The notes: generated by a model from the sequence alone, not told the origin. Positions 9,913 to 18,310 are shown, numbered from the stretch's first letter. The stretch is DNA of 64,000 nucleotides from Brevundimonas naejangsanensis (GCF_003627995.1 NZ_CP032707.1:793501-857500); one strand, 5' to 3'. Made by a program: numbers and translations.

Positions 9913-10929
9913 ATGGCTGACGACGCTTCGATCCGACCCGCCCGCGATCTCTCGATCCCCCGCCACGACTGGACCCTGGAGGAGGTCGAGGCCCTGTTCG
10001 CCCGCCCCTTCATGGAGCTGGTGTTCGAGGCGGCGACGGTGCACCGGCGCACCTTCGACCCGAGCGAGGTGCAGAAATCCCAGCTGCTGTCGGTCAAGAC
10101 CGGCGGCTGCGCCGAGAACTGCGGCTACTGCTCCCAGTCGGCCAGCTTCAAGACCGGCCTCAAGGCCGAAAAGCTGATGGAGCCGACCGCCGTCATCGCC
10201 GAGGCCATGGCGGCCAAGGCGGGCGGCGCCAGCCGCTTCTGCATGGGCGCCGCTTGGCGCGAGCTGAAGGACCGCGACACGCCCAAGCTGGCGGCCATGA
10301 TCTCGGGCGTGAAGGCCCTGGGTCTGGAGACCTGCGCGACGCTGGGCATGCTGAACGCCGATCAGGCCAAGCAGCTCAAGGACGCCGGCCTCGACTACTA
10401 CAACCACAACCTCGACACCGGGCCCGAATATTACGCCGAGGTGGTGACCACCCGCTCCTACCAGGACCGGCTGGAGACGCTGCAGCACGTCCGCGACGCC
10501 GGCATGTCGACCTGCTGCGGCGGCATCGTCGGCATGGGCGAGAAGCGCCGCGACCGCGCGGGCCTGCTGCATGCCCTGGCCACCCTGCCCGTCCACCCCG
10601 ACAGCCTGCCGGTCAACGCCCTCGTCCCCGTCGGCGGCACGCCGCTGGGCGAACGGGTGCTGAAGGAAGGCGAGATCGATCCGATCGAGTTCGTCCGCAC
10701 CGTCGCCGTCGCCCGTCTGGTCTGCCCCAAGTCGATGGTCCGCCTGTCGGCCGGCCGCGAAGGCATGACGCCCGAGATGCAGGCGCTGTGCTTCCTGGCG
10801 GGCGCCAACTCCATCTTCGTCGGCGGCAAGCTCTTGACCACGCCGAACCCGGAAGAGGACGACGACGCCAAGCTGTTCGCCCTGCTCGACCTCAAGCCCA
10901 TGCCGCTGAAGGTCGAGGCGCGGGCCTGA
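9913..10929 (+). CDS. bioB: Biotin synthase
   Basis: A 338-residue radical-SAM enzyme that inserts sulfur into dethiobiotin, the last step of biotin synthesis. The SAM [4Fe-4S] ligands are C66, C70 and C73 in [13 protein letters not shown]. Other BioB marks are [47 protein letters not shown], and the [14 protein letters not shown] region with the conserved Arg that binds the second cluster. No other bio genes are adjacent. A decayed second copy of its last 189 bases occurs at 12367-12505. Confidence 0.97.
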   Translation: MADDASIRPARDLSIPRHDWTLEEVEALFARPFMELVFEAATVHRRTFDPSEVQKSQLLSVKTGGCAENCGYCSQSASFKTGLKAEKLMEPTAVIAEAMAAKAGGASRFCMGAAWRELKDRDTPKLAAMISGVKALGLETCATLGMLNADQAKQLKDAGLDYYNHNLDTGPEYYAEVVTTRSYQDRLETLQHVRDAGMSTCCGGIVGMGEKRRDRAGLLHALATLPVHPDSLPVNALVPVGGTPLGERVLKEGEIDPIEFVRTVAVARLVCPKSMVRLSAGREGMTPEMQALCFLAGANSIFVGGKLLTTPNPEEDDDAKLFALLDLKPMPLKVEARA

Positions 10930-10950
10930 GGCTCGCCGTCCCCCGCTTCT

Positions 10951-11045
10951 CCGTCATCCTCGGCCTTGCGCCGAGGATCCAGAGACTCCAGGGTTCGCCG
11001 TTCGGGCCGCATTGCCGGGTCCTCGGCGCAAGGCCGAGGATGACG
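10951..11045. repeat. Palindromic intergenic repeat (CCGTCATCCTCGG family)
   Basis: Two 29-30 nt arms, 10951-10980 and 11017-11045, are near-perfect inverted complements; the left arm reads CCGTCATCCTCGGCCTTGCG then CCGAGGATCC. The loop carries AGAGACTCCAGGGTTCGCC. Another copy at 12963-13082 shares both arm and loop motif (CCAGAGACTC). It sits directly between bioB and the VOC gene. Confidence 0.85.
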
Positions 11046-11070
11046 AACGGAAGGGCCGGAAGGGGACACA

Positions 11071-11445
11071 ATGGCCGCGCTCGTCTATGCCACCGTGGGT
11101 TCCAACCGTTTGGACCAGGCGAAAGCCTTTTATGACGCCTTGCTCGGCTCGGCGGGGATCAGGCCCATCTTCGAACACCCGTCCGGCGGTCGCGTCTATG
11201 GCGCCAACCGGACGCCTAACTTCGCCGTGCTCGGCCCCCACGACGGCCGCCCCGCCAGCGTGGGAAACGGGTCCATGTTCGCCTTCGGCTTCGATACGCG
11301 CGAGGAGGTCGACGCCTTCCACGCCAAGGCGCTCGAATTGGGCGGCGCCTGCGACGGCCCGCCCGGTCTGCGTGGGCCCGGCCTATGGTTCAGCTATTTC
11401 CGCGATCTCGACGGAAACAAGCTCTGCGCCTTCTGCATGACCTAG
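11071..11445 (+). CDS. VOC family (glyoxalase/dioxygenase-fold) protein
   Basis: A 124-residue single-domain protein of the vicinal-oxygen-chelate fold. The N-terminal module ATVGSNRLDQAKAFYDALLG and the C-terminal PGLWFSYFRDLDGNKLCAF are the standard VOC framework (strand, helix with FYD, and RDLDGNKL). The first expected metal ligand position is occupied by T/V rather than His, so a metal-dependent activity is uncertain. These proteins range from glutathione transferases to ligand-binding proteins. It lies in the segment between intact bioB and a bioB remnant. Confidence 0.85.
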   Translation: MAALVYATVGSNRLDQAKAFYDALLGSAGIRPIFEHPSGGRVYGANRTPNFAVLGPHDGRPASVGNGSMFAFGFDTREEVDAFHAKALELGGACDGPPGLRGPGLWFSYFRDLDGNKLCAFCMT

Positions 11446-11554
11446 GCGGCTCATGCCGCCGCAGGTCTGGGCGCGAAGCTGGAGCCTGGCTCCGTCCGCG
11501 CGGATTAACGCGATTTCATTGGCGCGCCGTCCAGCCTAACGGCAAGGCTTCGTC

Positions 11555-12328
11555 ATGAGCTCGAACCTCGATGCGCCCGCGGCGGACTTCCGACGGCCCT
11601 TTCGCGGCTGGCTGGCGTTCAACGTTCGGACGGGGCTGATCCTCCTGGCTCTCTTCGGCGTGACGCGCTTCGCCCTCGTCATGCTGGCGAACGTCACCCG
11701 GGACTATGGCCTGGTGTCCTTCTTCTTCATCGCCATGGCGTTGACGCCGCTGCTCCTGCTGACCCGGTCAGGGCGGGTGCGGATCGGATTGAACTGGCGG
11801 CCGCGTCTGACGGGCCTCGGGCTAGGCGTCCTTCTGGGCGCGGGCTGCTGCGTGGTGCTGATCGCCACCGCCGGCCTGCTCTTCGGCCCCGGTGACGACA
11901 ACGCCTTCACCTATGTGGCGGGGACCTACTCCGCCCTGCCTGATCGAATGAGCGACACTCTGCGGCTGATCATGTTCGCGGTGTTCGCCCTGATCGGCAT
12001 GACCTTCAGTCCCATCGGCGAGGAGCTGTTCTACCGCGGCCTGGTCCACGAATCCTTCGTCGCCGGGCTGGGCGAGAACCGCGCCGCCCTGGTCGACGCC
12101 GCCGCCTTCGCCCTTGTCCATCTGGCCCATTTCGGCCTGGTGTGGCGCGGGACCGGCTGGGCGTTGCTGCCATTGCCGGCCCTGTGGTGGCTGTGCGGGC
12201 TTTTCGCGGCCGCCCTCGCCTTCACCTGGGCCCGACGGGCGAGCGGCTCAATCCTGGGCGCGGTCGCCGCCCACGCCGCCTTCAACCTCGTGATGACCGC
12301 GTGGATTTTCTACGGGCTGAGGGTCTAG
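11555..12328 (+). CDS. CPBP-family intramembrane glutamic endopeptidase
   Basis: A 257-residue polytopic membrane protein with about seven hydrophobic helices, starting near LILLALFGVTRFALVMLA. The family's catalytic motif EELFYRG (EExxxR) is present near residue 155, followed by FALVHLAHFG (the FxxxH motif) and a C-terminal GAVAAHAAFN (HxxxN/D-like motif). CPBP (Abi) proteins are Rce1-like intramembrane proteases, in bacteria often linked to peptide maturation or immunity, but no bacteriocin or other substrate gene is visible nearby. Confidence 0.9.
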   Translation: MSSNLDAPAADFRRPFRGWLAFNVRTGLILLALFGVTRFALVMLANVTRDYGLVSFFFIAMALTPLLLLTRSGRVRIGLNWRPRLTGLGLGVLLGAGCCVVLIATAGLLFGPGDDNAFTYVAGTYSALPDRMSDTLRLIMFAVFALIGMTFSPIGEELFYRGLVHESFVAGLGENRAALVDAAAFALVHLAHFGLVWRGTGWALLPLPALWWLCGLFAAALAFTWARRASGSILGAVAAHAAFNLVMTAWIFYGLRV

Positions 12329-12366
12329 GCTGGCGGCGAAGAAAGGCCGCTGCCCTGCCGCGCGCC

Positions 12367-12505
12367 CGCCTGTCGGCCGGGCGCGAGGGCATGACGCCCG
12401 ATGCAGGCCCTGTGCTTCCTGGCCGGCGCCAACTCCATCTTCGTCGGCGGCAAGCTGCTGCTGGACCTCAAGCCCATGCCGCTGAAGGTCCAGGCGCGGG
12501 CCTAG
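12367..12505 (+). pseudogene. Remnant of a second bioB 3' end
   Basis: This stretch aligns to the last 189 bases of bioB (10741-10929): CGCCTGTCGGCCGG onward, then TTCCTGGC-GGCGCCAACTCC, ATCTTCGTCGGCGGCAAG, and the last codons coding PMPLKVQARA before TAG. It lacks two bases (CCCGAGATG reduced to CCCGATG) and an internal 48-nt block after GGCAAGCT, so it cannot be translated as BioB. Third-position differences show it has diverged from the intact copy. It lies 38 nt after the CPBP gene. Confidence 0.85.
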
Positions 12506-12668
12506 ACGCCCCGGCCCGGCGCCAGCGCCCCACCAGCCACAGGTGCAGGGCGTGAACGCCGACCCAGGCCAGCCCCATGACGATCAGGACGCCGAAGTAG
12601 AGCCGGGCGTCCGCGCCCTCCAGAGCCCCCAACAGGCTCGCCAGCGCCGTCGGGATCAGGGAACATCG
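12506..12668 (-). pseudogene. Possible C-terminal remnant of a membrane protein
   Basis: A minus-strand open frame with no good start encodes LIPTALASLLGALEG, then ARLYFGVLIVMGLAWVGVHA and LHLWLVGRWRR: one or two hydrophobic helices with a basic end, very protein-like. A stop codon lies directly upstream of this segment, and on the 3' side the frame runs into the bioB remnant. It looks like the tail of a truncated gene, but it could be chance in GC-rich DNA. Confidence 0.3.
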
Positions 12669-12722
12669 TCATATCGGCAGACGACCACATGCCCCTCAGG
12701 CGATCAAGCCGGGGGTCTGCGC

Positions 12723-12926
12723 CTACTTGCTCATCCAGGGGCGTGCGGCGCCGGTCTTGATGCGGGCCGCCTGTTCGCGCTGGAAGCGGCCGCCGCGCGG
12801 CGGCTTGGGCCGGGCGTCGATCGCCGCCTTCTTGAGCCGCAGCGCCCGCTGGACGGGCGTTTCGCCGGGAGCGGCGTCCTCCGAGGCGGCGGCGGGGGCG
12901 TGATCATCGTCAATGCTCATGCCCAT
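12723..12926 (-). CDS. Small basic protein of unknown function
   Basis: A 67-residue protein with an acidic N-terminus (SIDDDHAPAAASEDAA) and a basic C-terminal two thirds (RALRLKKAAIDARPKPPRGG, RFQREQAARIKTGAARPWMSK). Start may be ATG at 12926 or 12920. There is no membrane helix. The charge pattern (Arg/Lys-rich, Pro/Gly break) suggests nucleic acid or ribosome contact, but this is inference and I do not recognise a named family. Confidence 0.6.
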   Translation of the reverse strand: MGMSIDDDHAPAAASEDAAPGETPVQRALRLKKAAIDARPKPPRGGRFQREQAARIKTGAARPWMSK

Positions 12927-12962
12927 CCCTGTAGCACGTCCGCGCGACGCGCTGCCTCTTCT

Positions 12963-13082
12963 CCGTCATCCTCGGGCTTGACCGGAGGATCCAGAGACTC
13001 CGAGAGGGAAGGTTCGGGCTACGAGGCCTCAATCCGCTTGCGTCGCGATACTGGATCCTCGGGTCAAGCCCGAGGATGACGG
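12963..13082. repeat. Palindromic intergenic repeat (CCGTCATCCTCGG family)
   Basis: The left end CCGTCATCCTCGGGCTTGAC and the right end (GGATCCTCGGGTCAAGCC, then CGAGGATGACGG) are inverted complements, with CCAGAGACTCCGAGAGGGAA inside. It is the longer form of the family also seen at 10951-11045; shorter 32-33 nt hairpins of the same end sequence occur at 16091, 22008 and 41474. Confidence 0.85.
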
Positions 13083-13116
13083 CGGGAACAGGCCACGGCG
13101 GAGAGGCTTCCCCCCG

Positions 13117-13130
13117 CCCCCCCCCCCCCC
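13117..13130. repeat. 14-nt cytosine homopolymer
   Basis: A run of 14 C, preceded by a 6-nt C run and one G. It ends three bases before the 3' end of the YibQ gene. Runs this long are rare in such genomes and are prone to slippage and to sequencing error. Confidence 0.9.
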
Positions 13131-13133
13131 GTC

Positions 13134-14336
13134 CTACCGTCCCGGCCGCCGGGTCATCGCCGAGGCAGGCGCCAGTTGCAGGCCGCGCGCCTCCAGGCCC
13201 GCCGTCCAGCGGGCGGCGGCCTCGACGGTGACGGGGTAGGAGAAGCCGGTCCCCAGCGCCGCGCCGTGGGTCTTGGCGGCGGCCTCCAGCGCATTGAACT
13301 GGCGCAGGATGGCGGCGGGGGTCTGCTCCTCATCGATGACGCGGTCGGCGCTGGCGCGGGCGAAGGCGCCGGGGCGGCGGCGCATGGAGCCGTCGTCGAG
13401 GAAGGCGAGGCCCCGCTGGCGCAGGTTGGTCATCAGGGCGCCCATGCCCTCGTCCGAGGTCGCGAAACGGTCGCCCAGATAGTTGGTGACGCCGAAATAG
13501 CCCGTGGCGCGCGCCAGCAGCCAGTCCAGCTTGACCGCCACGTCGTCGGCGCCGCCGGACGAGAGCAGGGTGTAGGGGCCGGGATCGTTGTCGGGATAGC
13601 CGGTCGGCTCCATCGGCAGTTCGATCATCACCTCATGGCCATGGGCGCGGGCCAGGTCGATCCAGGTCTGCAGGCCCTCGGCGTAGGGCACGAAGCTGAG
13701 CGTCACCTCGGCCGGGAGGCGCTCGATGGCCGCGCGGGTGGTGGCGCTGTTCAGGCCGAGGCCGCCGACCACCAGGGCCACCATCGGCTTGCCGTTCGAG
13801 CGGAAGGGACGGGCGTAGGCCTGGGCGGGGACGCGGCCGTCGGCGGCGATGCGCGGCAGGGGGCCGTTCGGGCCGGGCTGGGACAGGCCCGCGATCGGCG
13901 CCTTGGGCAGGGGGTTGGACGGGGCGCGGACCGGGGCGCTGAAACCTTGCCCCGACGCCACGCTGGCGCCGTCCGGCAGGGTGATCAGGGCTTCGCCGCC
14001 GGCGGCGCCCTCTTCGCCCATCAGGGCCGGGTCGATGGGGCCGAGATCCTGATAGATGTCCAGGCCGCTGAAGCCGAAGGCCTCGGCGCCCGTCGGGGCC
14101 GTCTCGGCGGTCGAGGCCCGCTCCAGGGCGGCGCTGGCCGAAGGGGCGCCCGCGCGCGGATCGCCCAGGACGGCGACGAACAGGGCGGCGGCCCCGACGA
14201 CGAAGACCCCGGCCGCGCCCGCCGCCACCGGCGGCTTCTTCAAGGCGGCCAGCAGGCCGTCCACGGCCGCGCGCGACCGGGGCTCCGGCGGCGCGCCTGC
14301 GGCGGCGGCGAGGGCGGACTGGCGCTTGGCGAACAT
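13134..14336 (-). CDS. Divergent polysaccharide deacetylase (YibQ/DUF610) family, membrane anchored
   Basis: A 400-residue protein: cytosolic N-terminus, one transmembrane helix at about residues 37-57 (VAAGAAGVFVVGAAALFVAV), a long Ala/Pro/Gly linker, and a C-terminal NodB-like barrel from about residue 175 (PMVALVVGGLGLNSATTRAAI, LPAEVTLSFVPYAEGLQTWI, HEVMIELPMEPTGYPDNDPG). This matches the 'divergent polysaccharide deacetylase' family, usually encoded beside CtpA and EnvC-like proteins as here. The gene follows ctpA after a 132-nt gap. A role in peptidoglycan or envelope turnover is inferred from context. Confidence 0.9.
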   Translation of the reverse strand: MFAKRQSALAAAAGAPPEPRSRAAVDGLLAALKKPPVAAGAAGVFVVGAAALFVAVLGDPRAGAPSASAALERASTAETAPTGAEAFGFSGLDIYQDLGPIDPALMGEEGAAGGEALITLPDGASVASGQGFSAPVRAPSNPLPKAPIAGLSQPGPNGPLPRIAADGRVPAQAYARPFRSNGKPMVALVVGGLGLNSATTRAAIERLPAEVTLSFVPYAEGLQTWIDLARAHGHEVMIELPMEPTGYPDNDPGPYTLLSSGGADDVAVKLDWLLARATGYFGVTNYLGDRFATSDEGMGALMTNLRQRGLAFLDDGSMRRRPGAFARASADRVIDEEQTPAAILRQFNALEAAAKTHGAALGTGFSYPVTVEAAARWTAGLEARGLQLAPASAMTRRPGR

Positions 14337-14420
14337 GGACAGGGCGGCTCGAAATGCGATGCGGACGCCGCACAGGCGCGACGCCTTCAGCCTCAGTTAG
14401 CCCTGACGTCGGTTAAGAAA

Positions 14421-14448
14421 GCCTAACGGCGCGTTCACCACGTTAGGC
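14421..14448. promoter_or_regulatory. Inverted repeat between ctpA and the YibQ gene
   Basis: GCCTAACG and CGTTAGGC form a perfect 8-bp inverted repeat with a 12-nt spacer, in the 132-nt space upstream of the YibQ gene. GGTTAAG lies just beside it. It could be an operator or a weak stem; no T run follows, so it is not a convincing terminator. Confidence 0.3.
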
Positions 14449-14468
14449 GAACGAGGCCGATGCGGCGA

Positions 14469-15908
14469 TCAGTCCTTCTTCGGCTCGTTCCCCGGCGTGA
14501 TTTCGGGCGCAGAGATGGGACGTTCGCTTGGCTCGGCGGGCTTGACCTTGGTCGCCTCAGCTTCGGCCATCTCGATCGGCTCGGCGCCCGGCTCGGTGAT
14601 GACCACGCCAGAAGGCGCGGCGGCCAGCTTGAGCAGGTCGCCGCCGGCGCGCAGCAGGTCCAGGGCCCGCTCCAGCTGGTAGTCCTTGTCCTTGGGGTAG
14701 TCGGCGCCGGGCGCCTCGCGCGGGGTGTGCGGCCCCTTGCGCTCGGCCCCGATGGAGGAGTCCAGCGCCGTCGAATAGGCCGCCTCGGAATAGATGAAGC
14801 TGGAGCGCGAGACGATGCGCGCCTCGGCCTCGGAGCGCGCGACCTCCAGGTCCGGCTCGATGCCGATCTTCTGGATGGAGCGGCCCGACGGCGTGTAGTA
14901 GCGCGCCGTGGTGATCGACAGGGCGCCGTCCTGGCCGCCGCGCAGCGGGATCACCGTCTGCACCGATCCCTTGCCGAAGCTGGTCAGGCCTAGGACCGTC
15001 GCCCGCTCCTGGTCCTTCAGGGCGCCGGCCACGATCTCCGACGCCGAGGCCGAGCCGTAGTTGATCAGCACCACGACCGGCAGGCCGCCGGTCAGGTCGC
15101 CGGGCTTGGCGGCGTAGCGTTCGATGTCGGTCGGCTTGCGGCCGCGCTGGCTGACGATCTCGCCGCGCTCGAGGAAGGCGTCGGACACGTCGATGGCCGC
15201 CGTCAGCAGGCCGCCGCCGTTGTTGCGCAGGTCCAGCACATAACCCTTGAGGCCGGGCTTTTCGCGCTTCAGCCGCGCGATGGTCTCGCCGAGTTCGCGG
15301 CCGGTGTTCTCATTGAAGGTCGAGACGCGCAGATAGCCGAAGTCGCCTTCCAGGCGGCCGGTGACGGATTCGACCTTGATGACCTCGCGGGTCAGCTTGA
15401 CCTCGCGCGGCTCCTCGCCGTCGCGCAGGAAGGTGACGGTGACGCTGGTGCCCGTGGCGCCGCGCAGCTTGTCCGACACCTCCGACACGGTCAGGCCCGC
15501 CGCGTTCTGGCCGTCGATGGCGCTGATGACATCGCCCGCCTGGACCCCGGCACGGCCCGCCGGGCTGTCGTCCATGGGCGAGATGACCTTCACCAGGCCG
15601 CCCTCGGAGGTGATGGTCAGGCCGACGCCGGAATATTCGCCCGAGGTGCGCTCCCGCAGGTCGCCGAAGGCCTTGGCCGGCAGGTAGTTGGAGTGCGGAT
15701 CGAGCGCCGACATCATGCCCTGCAGGGCGGCTTCGATCAGCTTCTTGTTGTCGACCGGGACGACGTAGGCCTGTTCGACGATGCCCAGCACGTCGCCGAA
15801 CATCTCGAGCATGCGGAAGGTCTCGTTGCGCGGGGTCTGGCTGGCCACGGCCGCCGCCGATCCGCCCAGCGCCAGGGCGGCGCAGCCCACGAGAAGCAGT
15901 TTACGCAT
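14469..15908 (-). CDS. ctpA: S41 family C-terminal processing peptidase (CtpA)
   Basis: A 479-residue periplasmic serine protease. From MRKLLLVGCAALALGG a signal peptide ends around residue 23. A PDZ domain spans about 88-165 (YSGVGLTIT, SPAGRAGVQAGDVISAIDG), and the S41 catalytic domain follows, with S288 in NYGSASASEIVAGALKD and K313 in TSFGKGSVQT, the Ser/Lys pair spaced 25 residues apart as in CtpA. The C-terminal 100 residues are acidic and Pro-rich. The start at 15908 is preferred to 15923 because GGAAAGAG lies just upstream. It follows the EnvC-like gene in the envelope cluster. Confidence 0.95.
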   Translation of the reverse strand: MRKLLLVGCAALALGGSAAAVASQTPRNETFRMLEMFGDVLGIVEQAYVVPVDNKKLIEAALQGMMSALDPHSNYLPAKAFGDLRERTSGEYSGVGLTITSEGGLVKVISPMDDSPAGRAGVQAGDVISAIDGQNAAGLTVSEVSDKLRGATGTSVTVTFLRDGEEPREVKLTREVIKVESVTGRLEGDFGYLRVSTFNENTGRELGETIARLKREKPGLKGYVLDLRNNGGGLLTAAIDVSDAFLERGEIVSQRGRKPTDIERYAAKPGDLTGGLPVVVLINYGSASASEIVAGALKDQERATVLGLTSFGKGSVQTVIPLRGGQDGALSITTARYYTPSGRSIQKIGIEPDLEVARSEAEARIVSRSSFIYSEAAYSTALDSSIGAERKGPHTPREAPGADYPKDKDYQLERALDLLRAGGDLLKLAAAPSGVVITEPGAEPIEMAEAEATKVKPAEPSERPISAPEITPGNEPKKD

Positions 15909-16090
15909 TCGGTCTCTTTCCATCGGATCCGCTTTCGGCTCCGGTCGTCCAGGGCGGCGCGGACGCCGGGACGGCGCGCGCGACAGTTCGGCCGATACAA
16001 TCAGCGTCCGCGCGGATTTGAAAGGATTTTCGCACGGTTGCGGCCGAAGCCGGACTCCCCAGACGACGCCCCCGCCTCATTCCCCCTTCT

Positions 16091-16122
16091 CCGTCATCCT
16101 CGGGTCGAGCCCGGGGATGACG
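16091..16122. repeat. Short hairpin repeat (CCGTCATCCTCGG family)
   Basis: CCGTCATCCTCGGGTCGAGC followed by CCGGGGATGACG: a 32-nt hairpin with one imperfect pair, the compact form of the family. It lies in the 270-nt space between the EnvC-like gene and ctpA; nothing else is recognisable there. Confidence 0.8.
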
Positions 16123-16178
16123 AATGAAATAGAGCTTTGCGCCTGAGCATTTCGACGCCGTCGACGCTCACGCCGCCG

Positions 16179-17273
16179 CTACTGCAGCCAGGGCGCCGGG
16201 TCGATGGGCCGCTCCTGGCGACGCAGCTCGAAATAGGCCTCGCCGTCCTCGCCGGTGCGGCCCAGGGTCTGGCCGTCGCCGACGCGTTGGCCCGTCTCGA
16301 CCTCCAGCCGGTCCAGGCCCGCGATCACGGCGCGCCAGCCGGGGCCGAGGTCCAGGATCACCACCTCGCCCCACTCCTTCAGCGGCCCGGCGTAGGCGAC
16401 GCGCCCCGCCGCGGGCGCGCCGACCGCCTCATGGCTGGAGCGCCAGGCCCAACCAGCCGAGCGGCCGCCGAAGCGTTGCGACGGCGTCCCCGCGATCGGC
16501 GGGGTCAGGCGGCTGCGCCCGGCCGGCAGGCGAGCGGCGGGCGCCGCTTCGGGCGCCTCCGCCACCTGCGGCGTCTGCCCGCCCAGTTCGCGGATGCGGG
16601 CTTCCAGCGCCCGTGTCGCGCGTTCGGCTCGCGCCGCCTCGGCCCTCAGCACCGAGCGCAGGGCGGTCTTGCGCGCCGTCAGGCCCTCGATCTCGGCGCG
16701 GCGGTCGTTATGGGCGCTCTCGACGGTGAACAGGCGCTCGCTGGACAGGGCGGCCAGGCGGCGGATACGGCCGATCTCGGCCTGCCGCTCGACCAGGGTT
16801 TCGGCGCGTTTCTGCAGGTCGGGCGTGATGGCGCGGATCAGGATGGAAGCGCGCACCGTATCCACCGCCTTGTCCGCCGGGATCAGCAGGGGCGGCGGCG
16901 GCTTGCGGCTCATCATCTGCAGGGCCGACAGCAGCCGTCCCTGGGCCGCGCGCTCGTGCGACAGGGCGGCGACCAGGGCCGCCTCGCGCTCGCCCAACGC
17001 CTTCAGCCGGGCGCGCTGGGCCTCCATCTGCACGTCGTCCTCGGCCTCGGCGAGGCGCAGCTCGCGCAGCTGGCGGTCTAGGTCGACGATCTCCTCGGCG
17101 GCGGCGGCGGCCTCGGCGCGCAGGCGCCGGGCGCGGGCCGTCTCGTCGCGATACTCGGCCTGGAGACGGGCCAGCTCAGGATTAGGCTGGGCCGCGCGCT
17201 GGCTCGCCGCCGGCCCGGCCAGGGCCAGCAGCAGGCTGGAGGAGGTCAGGAGAAGAACGGCCCCGCGTCGCAT
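16179..17273 (-). CDS. Murein hydrolase activator EnvC-like protein
   Basis: A 364-residue exported protein: signal peptide (MRRGAVLLLTSSSLLLALAGPAASQ), a long coiled coil from about residue 30 to 235 rich in Arg/Ala/Glu heptads, and a C-terminal LytM/M23 domain (APAAGRVAYAGPLKEWGEVV, DGEAYFELRRQERPIDPAPW). The zinc-site motif HxH of active LytM enzymes is replaced (YFELR), so it should not cut peptidoglycan itself but activate amidases, as EnvC does. Its ATG overlaps the rlmH stop by four bases (ATGA), showing coupling. Confidence 0.92.
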   Translation of the reverse strand: MRRGAVLLLTSSSLLLALAGPAASQRAAQPNPELARLQAEYRDETARARRLRAEAAAAAEEIVDLDRQLRELRLAEAEDDVQMEAQRARLKALGEREAALVAALSHERAAQGRLLSALQMMSRKPPPPLLIPADKAVDTVRASILIRAITPDLQKRAETLVERQAEIGRIRRLAALSSERLFTVESAHNDRRAEIEGLTARKTALRSVLRAEAARAERATRALEARIRELGGQTPQVAEAPEAAPAARLPAGRSRLTPPIAGTPSQRFGGRSAGWAWRSSHEAVGAPAAGRVAYAGPLKEWGEVVILDLGPGWRAVIAGLDRLEVETGQRVGDGQTLGRTGEDGEAYFELRRQERPIDPAPWLQ

Positions 17274-17737
17274 CAGTCGCGATGATAGGGCGATCCGGCC
17301 AGGATGGTCACGGCCCGATACAGCTGCTCGGCCAGCATGGCGCGGGCCAGGGCGTGGGGCCAGGTCTGCGGCCCGAAGGCCAGGGTCGAACGGGCGGCGC
17401 GACGCACGCTCTCGTCCAGGCCGTCGGCGCCGCCGATGACGAAGACCAGGCGCCGCTCGCCCTGGTCGCGCAGGGCCGCCACATGGTCGGCGAAGGCGCG
17501 CGAGGAATAGGTCCGGCCCCGCTCGTCGCAGGCGATCAGGTGCGCGCCCTCGGCGGCGGCCAGCAGCAGCTCGGCCTCCGGCGCCTTGCCGGGCTTCCTC
17601 GGCTCCAGGTCGATGAGCTCCAGCGGGCCCAGCCCCAGGGGCCGGCCCGACAGGGTGGCGCGGCGGGCGTAGTCCTCGGCGAGAGTCGCCTCGGGACCGC
17701 GGCCCGGCTTGCCGATGGCCGCGATCGCCAGCTTCAT
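17273..17737 (-). CDS. rlmH: 23S rRNA (pseudouridine1915-N3)-methyltransferase RlmH
   Basis: A 154-residue SPOUT methyltransferase that methylates pseudouridine 1915 in helix 69 of 23S rRNA. Typical marks are MKLAIAAIGKPG at the N-terminus, HLIACDERGRTYSSRAFA, the knot glycine loop FVIGGADGLDESVR, and the C-terminal HALARAMLAEQLYRA..GSPYHRD. Length matches the family. It sits in the conserved nadD-rsfS-rlmH order, with a 24-nt gap after rsfS. Confidence 0.97.
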   Translation of the reverse strand: MKLAIAAIGKPGRGPEATLAEDYARRATLSGRPLGLGPLELIDLEPRKPGKAPEAELLLAAAEGAHLIACDERGRTYSSRAFADHVAALRDQGERRLVFVIGGADGLDESVRRAARSTLAFGPQTWPHALARAMLAEQLYRAVTILAGSPYHRD

Positions 17738-17761
17738 GAGGTCAGCCCGCCGTCAGGAGGA

Positions 17762-18295
17762 TCAGCCGCGGACGGGGCCGCCGCGGTGGGCGCTGTCCAC
17801 GGCCCAGATCTTCTCGATGTTGTAGAAGGTGCGCACTTCGGGGCGGAACAGGTGGACGATGACGTCGCCCGCATCCAGCAGCACCCAGTCGCAGTGCGGC
17901 AGGCCCTCGACCTTCACCTTGCCCAGCCCCCGCTCCTTGAACAGGCGCAGCAGGTGGTCGGCGATGGCGCCGACGTGGCGGTGCGAGCGGCCCGAAGCCA
18001 CGATCATGGCGTCGGACATCGGGCTCTTGCCGCGCAGGTCGATCAGGACGATGTCCTGGGCCTTGTCTTCGTCGAGTTTGGCGAGGATGGCCTGCTCCAG
18101 CTCGGTCGCGCCGACCGGCAGGGGCTGGCGCTCGTCGCTACTGGGGCCGTCCTCGGCCTGACCGTCTTCGGAATGGACGGAATCCATCAGGTCCATTTCG
18201 TGCGCCGCGTTGGAAACGGCGTCTTGCGCATCGTGCGCGGTCGAGGGGGTCAGCGGAGGGCTCCAAGGGCGATTACTAAAACTCCAGTCTAGCAC
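17762..18295 (-). CDS. rsfS: Ribosomal silencing factor RsfS
   Basis: RsfS (Iojap/DUF143) binds ribosomal protein L14 and blocks subunit joining under starvation. The core ILAKLDEDKAQDIVLIDLRG, MIVASGRSHRHVGAIADHL, GLPHCDWVLLDAGDVIVHLF and YNIEKIWA is intact. The open frame gives 177 residues, with an N-terminal extension of about 60 poorly conserved residues; an internal ATG at 18196 is an alternative start. Upstream nadD ends 15 nt away. Confidence 0.95.
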   Translation of the reverse strand: MLDWSFSNRPWSPPLTPSTAHDAQDAVSNAAHEMDLMDSVHSEDGQAEDGPSSDERQPLPVGATELEQAILAKLDEDKAQDIVLIDLRGKSPMSDAMIVASGRSHRHVGAIADHLLRLFKERGLGKVKVEGLPHCDWVLLDAGDVIVHLFRPEVRTFYNIEKIWAVDSAHRGGPVRG

Positions 18296-18310
18296 GCCCC
18301 GGGCGAAAGG

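Noticed and set aside
11555..12328. CPBP protease as part of a defence or bacteriocin system
   Set aside because: No precursor peptide, transporter or toxin gene is adjacent; the neighbouring VOC gene gives no support.
14413..14440. CtrA-like site (TTAA then TAAC/CTAA) near the YibQ promoter
   Set aside because: The spacing between half-sites is one base off the TTAA-N7-TTAA consensus and only one half is exact.
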